DNA of 64,000 nt from Megamerina dolium. Taxonomy: Eukaryota; Arthropoda; Insecta; Diptera; Megamerinidae. Location of the stretch: assembly GCA_963854835.1 (NCBI GenBank), contig OY978528.1, forward strand, positions 53,788,508 through 53,852,507. The letters are read 5' to 3'. The notes under the pieces were generated by a model that was not told the origin of the DNA, searched no databases, and worked only from the letters and a program-made list of their open reading frames with translations. Below, one piece after another: positions 36,414 through 48,989 of this stretch. The translations under genes and the position numbers were made by a program. Positions within the stretch are counted from its first letter, which is position 1; each line of letters opens with the position of its first letter.

Positions 36414-39016
36414 ATGTTAAATTTAATGTTAAAATTTCAACATCAAACGAACACGTGTTTTGTAAAAATGAATGTCAATAAACATTAAATGTCAACGAAA
36501 TGCCATGAAATTTTGACAGTTAGTAGAGGAAGGTTGAAGCTTCAAAACGCATGTACTCACACATAGATGGCATTTTTTAACCAATTCCTTTAGTTTTGAA
36601 GATTAAATCTTTGCTATATTTTCTTCTAGAAAACTTTTATACACACAGCTATTTAAAGTTTGGAATTAGAAGCGGTAATCAAAATAAAAATTAATATGGT
36701 TTCAGTCATGAGTTTATTAGAAAGATTGGACAGTTCCATTCAAGCATGAAACACAACCGTATAAGCTAATGAAAATTCCTAATACTTGTTCCATAGATTA
36801 GGAATTTGAGCCTCTTTTTGCTGGAAACACTTTAATCATCGCTTTATCCGGCCCTATTAAACTTTATTTAAAGAATATGATTTTTTGCAGATATCTTGAA
36901 ACCCAAAATGTGCTGAAAAAAGTAAGCAAATAAGATTGATTATCTGCATAAAATTCTGATTTCGAAAAAGGTATATTTTTTGGCAATGACTTTTTATTGT
37001 AAACTCTATTCTAATTCGTGAATACCATTATTGTATTGTATAGTGCATATAGCATATAAAATACAGATTGTAATGAAAATCATAATAAATTACATGAATT
37101 ACATTTACAATAAATTTGCATAATTTTAATATTAATATCTACCATATTAGTACAGAAATGTATGCATATCTATACATATAAGTATATAATATTTTATTTA
37201 TAAATCTCATTTTATACAATCAAAAATAGATTTGAAATAAATCTTTGTTATGCACATATTGTACAATAAGCCAAAGGAATTTGTATACGCATTTACCATA
37301 TACATCATAATATTTTCACTTTTATACACATGAATAACAAATATTACTATGTAAATTGAATATATACAATGATACTGTATCATAGACAGTCATACTACAT
37401 ACTTATATGCATATATGATAATAAACTCTCATTTACAAACTACAAAGTATGTATATAATTTATTGCTAATGCAGACAGAAATTCATGTGTATGCATGTGG
37501 GTACTACTATACAATCAAAAGCTGCATTTATATTACTATGGTAAGGCATTGTGCATGAAAAGCAAATAAATTTGAAGAAGAAAATAGTAATCATATCCAC
37601 CTTTTTTTTTTTTTTTGTTTGTTTATAACTCAAACCATAATTATGTATATTTGATAATAATATGAATATAAATAGTCAAATTTAGAGATAAATAACTATA
37701 TATAAATATATACAAATAAATAGAACAAATACAATATTTGAACAAGCAGACCATAGATAATGTTGTCAAAATTATTATATAATCAATGAGTAATAAATAC
37801 ACCTTTTGTAGATGCATACGACTATAGATCAGTAGTGACTACCATCAAATCAAACTCACACCTTAATTCCATCTATTTTTCGTCTATGTCCGTCTGTCGT
37901 TGTTAGTTACAAGTACAACAAATTCCATGATTATACTATTTATACCTACTCGTTGTAATAAAGTTAATCAATTTCTATAAAAATGTTCAAATATTTATTT
38001 AATACTCACTACACTGGAATATATTACATCATTTCTAGAATGGTTATTCATTGATTTGTTTGATTTCGTTTTACTATCACTTTGATAACGAAAAAGGATA
38101 CACAATATACATATGCATTAAATATTCTATCAATATACTGTAATACATATAAATTAATCGATGCAAGAGTATTACATATAACAAAATTAAAGGTAAACCT
38201 TGCACAGACCATAACTCTTTATCTAAAATTTACTGATGTGTAAAGAAAATGTATACAAGTGCTCATTCTATATGTGTATGCGTGCATATATGAGAATTGT
38301 ATGATATATACCTAGCCTAGAAAGAAAATGTCTTCGACCTAATCAAACGTTTTAACAATTTTTACATTTTCGATCATATCAAGGATTTACACAACATTTC
38401 GACGCCCAATATTCTCATTTAATTTTGCTTTTCAATTTGTTTTCTCAGATTTTGTCTTCTCTATAGAAACCATAATTTTATCACCGTCCGATATTAAACT
38501 TTTTGGAAGTACTTAAATACGAGTAAATGCCCACACCAGTTGAAAGTACTTTTCTGGATTAAGCTTGTAGTGATCATTAAGAATTTGTATGCTTTTAGCA
38601 TTTTTTAGTGCATCTATCATTCCTGTGCCTAAAGTTGCCTCCAGTTTGCCAAGCAATGCAACTCTGAATTATTTTAAAGAAGTTTTCGCAACAATCTGAC
38701 AAAAGCCTTTTCATTTATGTTGCCAAGGCTAGATATATATCGTATAGCCTTTGTATAAATACCATACACAACTATATCAATAAGTACATAGAAAAGTATT
38801 CATTACGCAGCGCTACTAAAACTTATCACTTTGTAAACATTATTATATTTGTATGTAACGTTCCCACAATATATGTAAGGTAAGGTATACATATGTATGT
38901 GTAAAATAAATATAAGATTTGATTAAACCATCATCAAAAATCATCAAACGGATCCTAACTATACATATTTACATACGTACACATTTGTATTTGTATAATA
39001 TATCATTATTATATCA

Positions 39017-39172
<156 letters not shown>

Positions 39173-40089
39173 TATATCACGTACCAAGTTAGGTCAACTG
39201 GAACAAACTCAAATAAAATTTTGGTTGCCTCTCCCACACACTATCTCTCTCTCTCTCTCTTCCTAACTACTACTATTTATATTACCAATTTACGAAAGTA
39301 AACATTTTGTACTTTGTTAGTTTAATCGTATCCTATTGGAAATTCATTTCTTTACCTTTTTTCGATTACAACTATTAGATACTTCAATATTACATAAGAC
39401 TTTAGTTCATCCTTTTTTTCGATTATTTATATGCACGACTATGCCCATAAGGTATTTTTCGCTCTTAAACATGTTTCTTTTACATAAATTTGAAGAAGGT
39501 CAAAAAAATCCTTACTGTTGGTAGGTACCTACTCGTACCTACATATTAAAAAAAATACATAAAATTCTCACATGATATTTTGATTTCATTAAATTTTCAT
39601 AAATTTTATATTAACTTTTTGCTGTTAGTTTCTCTTTTTACTTTCTGAGCACGTTACTTATCAGATGTTATAGAAAATATTCTTTAACATGAAACACAAT
39701 GTATCTTTTATTTACATATTTTGCCGAAAAGAATATGAAAATTTAAAATTTTGTATGCAAATTGAAATTTTGGAGTTTTCCCGTATGCAACTTACATGTA
39801 AAAATAAAAAACTTGTATAAATATATTGGTTTCTAGTGTTTGTTAATTAGGAGGATTCCATCTTATTTCTTCATTTTATTTGATAGGCGGAATAGTTGAG
39901 CGACAAGTTGTAGAAATTTGTCATACTTTGGCTCTAATACCTTCGAACATCATTGACGCAGATTTTCTTCTAAACTTGTCATTGGTATTAATTTTGGGTT
40001 AGACTAAAAGGCTCCATTAATATTAATCAATTTTCTATAAAAGAACTTTTGTGAGATATTTTGCCAACAGCATTAGCAACTATTTGCCA

Positions 40090-40560
40090 ATAGCTAGAGG
40101 TCTTTAGGTTAGGCTGAGTTAGACTGCTCGACCCCAGAAAGGAATCACGTGTATGGGTCCATAGTCCTCCAAAATGACGAAACTTAAGTTAGGACATTTT
40201 GAGATCTTTGAAAATTTCGATTTTCATCACAAACATTAGTAGTGCTTTCAAAAGCAAAAAAAAAACGGATTCTGGAGATGTACGAAGTAGATGCTGTAGG
40301 GTTTCCTTAATACAAGGTTTTTTATATCTTTTACAACTCTCGCCGTTGATAAAACCCATTTTTTAGCGTAGGACTATGTGAGACAGTATCCTGAGTCATG
40401 TGATTGCATCCACCACATTACTGCATGGAATATTTTTAATTGTATACCTCAAACTTGATTTTCTACAGCCCCTAGAGGTATTGCATTCCCTAACCTCCTC
40501 CATCACATAAGTATATTATGCGTTGGGGTATGAGAGAGAAAAACACTTTTTATCGAATCC
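40090..40560. repeat. Possible non-coding relic of a non-LTR element
   Basis: TTAGGTTAGGCTGAGTTAGACTG then GACCCCAGAAAGG...GGGTCCATAGTCC has the wording of a dispersed sequence I associate with the ends of dipteran non-LTR elements. No reading frame survives. This is recall of a general pattern, not a match I could verify. Confidence 0.3.
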
Positions 40561-40641
40561 AGTCTTATGCTTATGAACAAACTTTCCATTGTTTCCCGAG
40601 GCAGCAATACGTATTAAAGTGTAATATAATGCTAACTTTTG

Positions 40642-40673
40642 ATTGGCGCTATAAATTTATTAATAGCGCCAAT
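40642..40673. repeat. Perfect 11-bp hairpin
   Basis: ATTGGCGCTAT (40642-40652) and ATAGCGCCAAT (40663-40673) around a 10-base AT loop. A third copy of the arm (GATTGGCGCTT) follows at about 40689. The origin is unknown. Confidence 0.7.
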
Positions 40674-41551
40674 TTATTTATTTATTTTTGATTGGCGCTT
40701 AACTACACAGCTTCCCAAAAGATAAAATTAGGACATCGGATGGACCAGAATAGTTACATTCTATGGATTTTCGGTCGCTAAATCCGAATTCGCATTTAGA
40801 TTTCTGTCATCAGGTTTTTCAGGTGTCTTTCTAACCATAAAAAGTTAGTTTTTCCCTATTCTCTATGAGGGTAATGACGTAAATTCAACAACAAATTCAG
40901 ATTCAGTAATATAAACAACACTCTGATTCGTCGGACATCATACTTTTTATTATTTTTTATTTTAAGTGATCAAATATATGGCTTCCTTCCTATTCACCTA
41001 CGACATATAAATATCGGTTGCTAAAACCACCTCCCTCTCTTGTCCCCCAGAACTAACCTATCTGTATTACAATCAAATTTGAAGAATTAACTAACATACG
41101 TTTTTTGTTGTTTTTGATAATTCTAACCTTTAAAAATATTCATAAATATATGTATAAATGCGATCTAATTTCGGTTCTCTACTGTATTTTTTTTTTTTTT
41201 AATTCATTTCATTATTTCAAAAGAAATCATTTGTTTAACAATACATACTTATGATTTTCGGGTTTATTTTGTATTTCTTAATTTTTAATTTTTTCAATGG
41301 AATACGATAAAAATATTACTTGTCATTTATCAGATAATTTGTTGCTTCCCAATTCATATGCAAATATCAGCACCGTCACCACCACCGCCAATACCACAAA
41401 TTTGAATACATTCTCAATTCGTTAGCTAACATTTGAAATTATTTATAAAATACAAAAAGGGTTCTTGCTGTCTGTCTGCTGCCGCCTATTCGCACATAAT
41501 TGAGACATTTGTAAAGAGCTTCTTAGCTCGTTTTATGATGATGTCTTTGTT

Positions 41552-41583
<32 letters not shown>

Positions 41584-42599
41584 TTGTGTAAGCGCGGTTT
41601 TATTGTTATTCTTGTATTTGTTTTTCCATTTTTATTTTATTAATTTGTTTATATCGCTGCTACTAAAGCGTGAATTTTATACGTTTGCATAATTAATTAA
41701 CGTTTATAACATATTTGTTTTTTGTATGTATGTCTATTCCCTGATGATTTTTTATTTCATAAATTCTGAATTTATTTTTCTCCTTTTGTATTTGCTTGAT
41801 TTTTAATTTCACATTTTTTATATTTTTTTTTTTATTTTATACATTTATAACGTCCAATTCGTTTCGTTTTATAAATGACACATACTATACTATATGCCGC
41901 CTTGTGCTTGTATATGTTTGTACATACATATGTTCCTAAAACTAAATTAATAGTTGTGATGGTGTTGCTGTGTTGTTGGTCATTAACCAGCCACTCTGTT
42001 GATACGCCGCAGCACTTATATACATGAGTGTTGATTGAATTTAGAAAAGCAATTCATTTGAGAGAACATTCACTGGGGAACGCCTTAAAGTGATTCTACT
42101 AAAACTCTTTGAGTGTGTGTGTGTGAATGGATGTGTGAGTGTATGTGCTTTGAGTGTGCTGTCAACTGCCACTATTTCATTGTCATTATTAATGTGAGCA
42201 ATTTGTTTAAATACAAATATGTAATTTTTAATATGAATTTTCTCTTTTAATTTCAACTTATTCATCTTCATATTCGTCTTACTAATTAATATTTTCCAAT
42301 GCTTCCGCACATTGTTTCCCTCTTGGACGAAAATTGTAAAAATGAATATCATTACCAACTAAAAAGAAATTGAAAAGCTTAAATTCGATAATAATGAAGC
42401 AGAGTTTCTCGACATTATGATAGAAAAGCAGATATATTGGCGGAAAAAAAATATTTTTGTACTCAAGGTAGGCACCGTTTTCATATGACAGCGTCCATCC
42501 TCAAAAATACTTGTACTTGGATTAAATATATGCCGAATTTCAATTCATTCAAGAACATACTTTTATAAGCGAAGTGGTTTCCTCTGATTTCGCCTATTT

Positions 42600-44285
42600 T
42601 CATTTTCATAGACAAAAACCTTCACTACTTCAAAAGCTTAGTTATCAACAGTGACATGCTGTCCAAGACGCTGACACTCTTTGTTTGTTGATACTAGGTA
42701 CTCCGTCTTGCCCTCGTTCACCATGAGACCCATTCGACACGACTCTCTTTCCAACTCTGAGAATGCTGCACTGACTGCTCGCGTGTTCATGCCGATTATG
42801 TCAATATCGTCGGCATACGCTAACGTTGTAGATTAGCAGCTCGTATTATTTTCTCCATAATAAGATTGAAGAAGTCGCACGATAACGAAACACCTTGTCT
42901 GAAACCCCGTTCGGTACTAAACGGTACGGAGAGGTCCTTCCCAATTTTCACTGCACAACGGGAGTTATACGGTGTCATTCTACAAAGTCGAATGAGCTTT
43001 GCAGGAATACCGAACTCAGACATTGTTGCGTAGAGGTAATTCCTTACCGGACTGTCGAAAGCGGCTTTATAATCAACAAATAGATGGTGTGTCGATCTGT
43101 TTCTCTCGGGTCTTCAACCTTTCAACCTTCACACAGTACGCTCTATAGAATCTTGTATGCGATGCTAAGAAGACTTATTCCATGGTAGTTGGCGCAATTT
43201 GTGGGGTCTGCTTTCTTTTGTACAGGACAGAAAACACTGAGCCTCCAATCACCAGGAATGCTTTCATCCGACCATATTTTGCTTATGAGCTGGTGCATGC
43301 TGGTGAGCAGCCCATCGCCTCCAATCTTAAACAACTCGGCAGGCAGGCCATCAGCACCTGCAGATTTGTTATTTTTCAACCTAGAAATGAACTCTCTGAC
43401 CTCATCATGACCGGGTGTGGAACATCCGCGATTGTGGAGTTCGGAAGATCTCCTTCACTGGCAGGATTGTTCGAGGCGTCGCCATTCAGTAACATGGAGA
43501 AATGTTCCCTCCATAATCTCAGCACACTCTCGACATCTGTAGCCAGATTCCCATTGTTGTCACGATAGGAAGAAGCTCCGGGGTTTAAACCGCCACTCAG
43601 TTACCCGATCTTCTCAAAGAACTTTCAAGTCTCATTCCTGTTTATACTTATCTCAATCCCCTTACACTCCAGTCTTTCTAGCTCTCTCTTATTACGCCTG
43701 AAAAGACGTCGCTCTGCACTCCTCTTCTCTCTGTATTGCTCCTTAACGGCTTAACGTGACACTGCTGTTCATTCGACTCATTTCTCAGAGGCCGGTAGAA
43801 ACCTATTACCTCCTCAGCAGCAGTAGTCATGGAATGGGATATATGAATTTACTATGAGCATGTATCATCAAGAGGGGGAGTTTTCTGCATAAGCAGATCC
43901 GATAATCAAGTGTTAAAAGCATTTGCTGTCTCTGGTAATTACAGCTTATTGACATCAAGCTTTCTCTGTGTGGAACTTCGTTTGTTCTTTGCAACACATA
44001 AACATGTTCGCACCTTAGCTGCAACAAGGTAATGATCCGAGTCGATGTTGGCACCACGGATCGATTTCACATCCATCACACTGCAAGATTGTCTTCCGTC
44101 AATCATCACGTGATCAATTTGGTTTTTTGTTCTTTGATCAGGAGACATCCATGTTGCTTTATGGATGTCGAGATGCTGAAATCTGGTACTACTAATTATC
44201 ATATTTCGTGCTGAGGCAAAATCGATCAGCCTCAATCCGTTATCGGAGGTGTTCTGGTGGGGGGTGTGGGCTCGAGGCACAACCT
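42600..44285 (-). pseudogene. RTE-clade non-LTR retrotransposon, endonuclease plus reverse transcriptase, degenerate
   Basis: On the minus strand, the end of an APE-type endonuclease is at 44280-43939 (LIDFASARNMIISSTRFQHLDIHKATW, then QIDHVMIDGR and GANIDSDHYLV, with the SDH catalytic signature). The reverse transcriptase follows: NNKSAGADGLPAELFKIGGDGLL and NCANYHGISLLSIAYKIL (43379-43143), GFRQGVSLSCDFFNLIMEKI (about 42910-42850) and the catalytic AYADDIDIIG (about 42830-42800). The segment EGKTEYLVSTNKE then runs to about 42680. Wording and order fit the RTE clade. Frameshifts and stops between blocks show it is inactive, and both ends are missing. Confidence 0.88.
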
Positions 44286-45786
44286 CTAACCGAGAAGGTT
44301 TTCGCCACTCACTTTAGCCGCCTCCCAGTGGATGCCAGGAAGACGTTGTCAGGCGGTCGCCACGTGGAGGACTATATTACAATCAGTTTAAACTTCAGCC
44401 TTATATTTTTGAGCCCAAGGTGTAGAAACATGCATTCAACTACATACTTTTATAAGAGTGTTAAAAGTGGTCCTCATTAGATTTCATCCATTTTGAACTT
44501 ATCTATTCATTGATAAAAATAACCTCAAGTATCAATTTTTAACTTAATCCCTTTATAATTACAGGAAATATCGTAGTAACTGACTTACAGCCAGACAAAC
44601 TGATTGTAATCAATATAATATATGCTTTTCTTGTCGGCCAATTCATGACATATTTTACAAGGGGTCCAAATCATTTTAACTCTAGAAGCTAGTGCTTTTT
44701 TTTAAATAAACCAAACACTTTCATTTAATAAAATTTATTTTAATTATTTTTCATAAAAATGCATCTCAAATCAAAATACTCTCCACAAAAGTCACAAATG
44801 CAGTCGGCAATCACTATTCTTTTCCTAAATGAAAATAGTATAATTATAAAATTATTAACCATCTTTTCCACGCATAAGTACTTGTGATGCAAGCAACAAC
44901 AACAATGCTTATAACATAAAAAAATAACGATAAATGTCGATGCTCTGGCATTTTATACCATTTGGGGCATTATATGTGGTTAATTAAGTTATTACAGCAC
45001 AAACAGTAATGTGAAATCTTACTGTGCTTGTATGATGAATCAAAAATTTGTTATGCCACTGCTACTGCATATAACTGTCATACATGTAAGTACATATAGA
45101 CTTACTTACAAATATGTACGTATTATACCAGCCGCTCATGAAACCCATAATTATGTGTAATACGTATGTGTGTGAATGTACTCATTGGGTAGCATGGAAA
45201 TGTGCTCACCTGCATAGTAAACGATGTGGCACATTTGATACACTTCATTCCATGACTACTCAACTAACTGCGATTGCTACACCACCATTATACATACAAT
45301 ACATATTTAAGTATGTATGATATATATGTAAATCTGCTTCCAGGTGTAAATGAAATGCATGCATGTAGACTAATGTATGCGTGTAATATATTGTTGCCAC
45401 AAAAGGGATTTCATATAATGCTACATGTTGTACTCGCATACCGAATCACGCGTTCATTCATTCATTCATTCATTGAAATAGTTTACCCGTTTCTCTTTCT
45501 CTTTGCCTTTCGTTTACTTGTCAACGAGCACAATGCACATCATTGCCTCCGTGTTCATAATTACTACATTTAGATACATACATATATATTACATGTAGGA
45601 AATGAAAGTAAGTATGTCATTTAATTAAACAAATTAGATGTCGCAATAACTACCTCCATCATCGTAATGAATTCACTGTTGTCAAAAACACTGTGAGATA
45701 ATTCCTTACAAATTCGGATAATGTAAAGTTTTCCACTTTTAATTCAGATAGAAAAACATAGCCCTTTTGACAGAGTACGCCTGGGT

Positions 45787-45827
45787 CAGTTTAACAGTTT
45801 AACAGTTTAACAGTTTAATCAGTTTAA
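45787..45827. repeat. 8-bp tandem repeat CAGTTTAA
   Basis: Four perfect units (45787-45818), then a T and one more unit (45820-45827), then a decayed sixth (ACAGTTC). Confidence 0.95.
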
Positions 45828-45971
45828 ACAGTTCAAAATAGACCCAATAACCCAAAGTTGCATATCACAATTTCCATATTTCATAGTTGATCTCTAGGAT
45901 TCAATCCTTAATTGTCCCAACCCACTTAACAAGAAAAAATATAATACTAAAAAGCAAAATCACATATTCAC

Positions 45972-46115
45972 ACGATTTATTGTTAAAATAAAAATGTTCA
46001 TATATTTTTTGATGGAGAAAACACCCAACCTACAAAACAAGTCAAAATATTTCACTAAAAATCACCAAATTGAATATTGACACGATTTATTCTTAACATA
46101 AAAATGTTCTTAACG
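45972..46115. repeat. Direct repeat pair, about 30 bp each
   Basis: CACGATTTATTGTTAAAATA followed by AAAATGTTCAT (from 45972) and CACGATTTATTCTTAACATA followed by AAAATGTTCTT (from 46081) are separated by about 109 bp, and both follow similar AAATCAC-type sequence. Possibly two units of an eroded tandem repeat. Confidence 0.6.
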
Positions 46116-48448
46116 TTTAATTTCTATAATACTGAAACTTGGATATTTTACAATATGATACTAAAGGTAAGCGTGGCTTTCATCCGATTTTTAGTATGTT
46201 CTGAAGTTCATCCATTCCTTAATCAACGTTCAATCTAACGTGGCGAGTATCTTCTTTATGACATTATATTTTCATAAGCGAAATGAGAAAACCTTCATGC
46301 GGGAAAATATTTTTGTATGGGAGGTGGACCTAGATGTCCATTCTATAGTAAAACTAACCTCATAGACCAAGTTTCAATTCAATATCTTAATGTTTTTGTG
46401 CGCTAAGTGTGAAATCATACATACAGAAGCCTACATTTGTATGGGAGTCTCGAAAATTGTTATCTGCAAAACACTTCTACATGCTATTATAATTTATACT
46501 ACATTGCACACATTAAGTGATTTTACTATATGCACTCGTATTTACATACATAAAGATATTCACGTGTCCATCTAACTATTAATTACAATTGTATTTAAAT
46601 GCAGTCTAACGCGTACGTATAGTTATAGATATGTATGATAAACAATTCCAATTACAAACCCAGAGTAGTACATAATTTTGAATGCACATGAGTGCACGCA
46701 CTATCAATGTAATCACACGCTAATGATACCACAAATTATTCCGTGAACATAATTAGTCATATTATACACAAAAACACACAGAAATGAACGAAATTTCACC
46801 CAAAAGTATGACCACACAATTTCGGATATCAAAATGCCGCAAATACCTCTAACTCTTGTTTGTAGTTGTTGTTGCAACATCTTAAATTGCCAACAACAAT
46901 GATCACATATTTGTGGTGAAAAATCATAAAAAAGTGTTTAAAGAAATCAACAATAAAAAATGCATAAGAGATGAATTAAAATTATATATGTACGTACGAC
47001 AACAAGAAGCAATTTCATCATGATCATCAAAAACAGCAAATGGACACACATTTACTTTTATATACGTATACAAAGTGCATACCACATGAGCAACAGCTAT
47101 AAATTATAGCAACTCGGTCGGTGCGATGATGCTCCTGCTGTTGATGATGGCGGTTGGATGGTGCTGATTCTGGTAGCGGTGTAATTGCAACAATCTGTCA
47201 ACGCACAAAGCAATACAAAACCAAAAGCGGCAACAAACAAAAATAGCTATGCAGTAGTAGTATGTAAGCAATTCTGTTGTCTGACTGACTGCACCATAAA
47301 ATCACGTTGGTGGTGGCGGTGGTATGGTGATGATGGTGGTGGCAAAGATGCATGGCGCCCTTGGGGGGTCGCATTCGCGATTACTTTACGATGAAGAATG
47401 AAGAATTTCTTACGTAAAAATATTCCTTAGAGAAATTGCAATTCTTTCTGTTTTTTTCACGTCTATTTTTTTTTTTTGCCATAATCAAACAGCCAAACCA
47501 ACCAACTGTTCAACATAAATTTCATTAACGGCGGCGTGGCTTCAAGACTTTGTTTTCCTCCCCACCAAAAACAAACAAAACACAATATTCATGTCATTGC
47601 TGGTGGAACCCTTCATTTATTTATATTATTTTTCTTTTTATTTGAATGTATGAATGCGTTTCTCTTCTATTTGTATGTATAGTTTTTGTATTTTATTGCC
47701 TTCATTTGATTATCTCATGTATAATCAAATACACGCATACAGAAAGACAAACAGAGAGACAGACAGACACAGCCACACTTACACCAGCAGTGACACCGGT
47801 TGTATGTAACTTCTTTTTTTTTGTTTTTTTGTATTTGGCAACAGCATTTCTCTTTCAATTCATTGGTGATACGATAAACAGCATCACTGCCGCTTATATG
47901 TTCACCTTGTATTCGGTTTAATAGTGGTTATTGCACATGCGCTGAACATCATTTAATTTGTTGTTGTTGTTGTTGTTTTTGATATTGTTAATTTTTTATA
48001 TGTAATTTGTTTAGTATAATTTATTATTGTTATTTTTTTTTTTCTTTTGTCTTTGTCACCAAAAATGTTGTGCTTTGATTTATTTCGATTCCATTGTCCA
48101 TCGTGAATCTTACAATTTTCAACACAGTCGGGGTCATTCTTTGGAATTGCATAATGACAAGAAAGATGAAAGCTACTTACATGGGAAATACACGTACATA
48201 GTTTTAGTTATCTTAAAATATTTTCAATTAATTTTAATACAATTAATTTTTAACAGATATAAATACTATCTATATGTATTTAGCGACTAAGAGCCGAGCC
48301 CAAAGTCAAAATAGTTGCCATTTGGCAGATAGGGAAAAAATCAACAAGAATTATCGCGGTTTGAAAAAGAAATGACTTCGAATGGAAAATATATCGACAT
48401 TCGTTCGTTCGTTAATTGAACCTCAAGAGTAACATATATAAACACAGG

Positions 48449-48545
48449 GTGATTTTTTAAGAACCTTCGGATTTGATTCGATAGAACGATCTATATAATT
48501 TAATGCTTAAAGATGATTTCATGTAAATGTTGACCGCCCTTGGAT
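48449..48545. mobile_element. Terminal relic of a mariner-type element
   Basis: CAGGGTGATTTTTTAAGAAC, then AAGATGATTTCATGTAAATG and TTGACCGCCCTTGG, follow the wording of the terminus of a widespread dipteran mariner relative related to DD41D elements, as I recall it. No transposase coding is left. It lies shortly upstream of the SINE at 48682. Confidence 0.45.
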
Positions 48546-48681
48546 CATAGGTTACTCATTGAAATTGATTCTAAGACGCTTATCGAAGTGCAAATTATTA
48601 TTTTTAATATTTTCTTGCAAAACTAAAGTTATACCAATGATAACGTGGATTTTACTGAATTTTTAAAAAATGGATGCCCGT

Positions 48682-48981
48682 ATGGGTGCCGTACCTCAGT
48701 GGTTAGTGTGTTGGCCTTCTGATCTGTAAGTCGTGGTTCAATCCCCGGCAACCAATTGGCAATTCTTCCGACAGTAAAAACTTGCTATGAAAAAGCTTCT
48801 AAAAGAACTCTGTTACAAAGCTCAGAAAAAGTGATGTCACAAGGGGTCTGCCATTCGGAACCGGCTAAAATAAGTATGTCCCTTCTAATACTGTCCAAAA
48901 TTTCACACGCACAACAGTAATGGAAGAGAAGCTCGGCCAATGAGCCCTTCAGGGCTTTAAGTGCCACATATTTTTTTTTTT
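48682..48981 (+). mobile_element. tRNA-derived SINE, copy D, with target-site duplication
   Basis: Flanked by ATGCCCGT on both sides (48674-48681 and 48982-48989), a direct proof of insertion. The head GGGTGCCGTACCTCAGTGG has one A-box change. The B box GGTTCAATCCC is intact. About 50 bp between the head and the GGCAATTCTTCCGACAG body are missing relative to copies B and C. The 3' hairpin is GAGCCC-TTCA-GGGCTT, then CCACATA and a pure T tail of about 12. Confidence 0.92.
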
Positions 48982-48989
48982 ATGCCCGT

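Larger units (their letters stand above)
44290..48448. other. AT-rich non-coding stretch
   Basis: No supported gene. It holds a TTCA run (45453-45472), the CAGTTTAA array (45787-45827), a direct repeat pair (45972-46115), a GTATGGGAG-bearing remnant (46315-46450) that may derive from the family 1 repeats, a GGTGGTGGC/GATGGTGGT-rich patch (47306-47345), a GACA run (47755-47770) and poly-T tracts. No frame shows a recognised domain. Confidence 0.45.

Noticed and set aside
40107..40130. TTAGG-type telomeric repeat
   Set aside because: Only two adjacent TTAGG words occur, in a context that looks like a non-LTR relic, and flies lack TTAGG telomeres.
43182..43568. 128-codon plus-strand open frame
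   Set aside because: It is the antisense shadow of the RTE reverse transcriptase on the minus strand.
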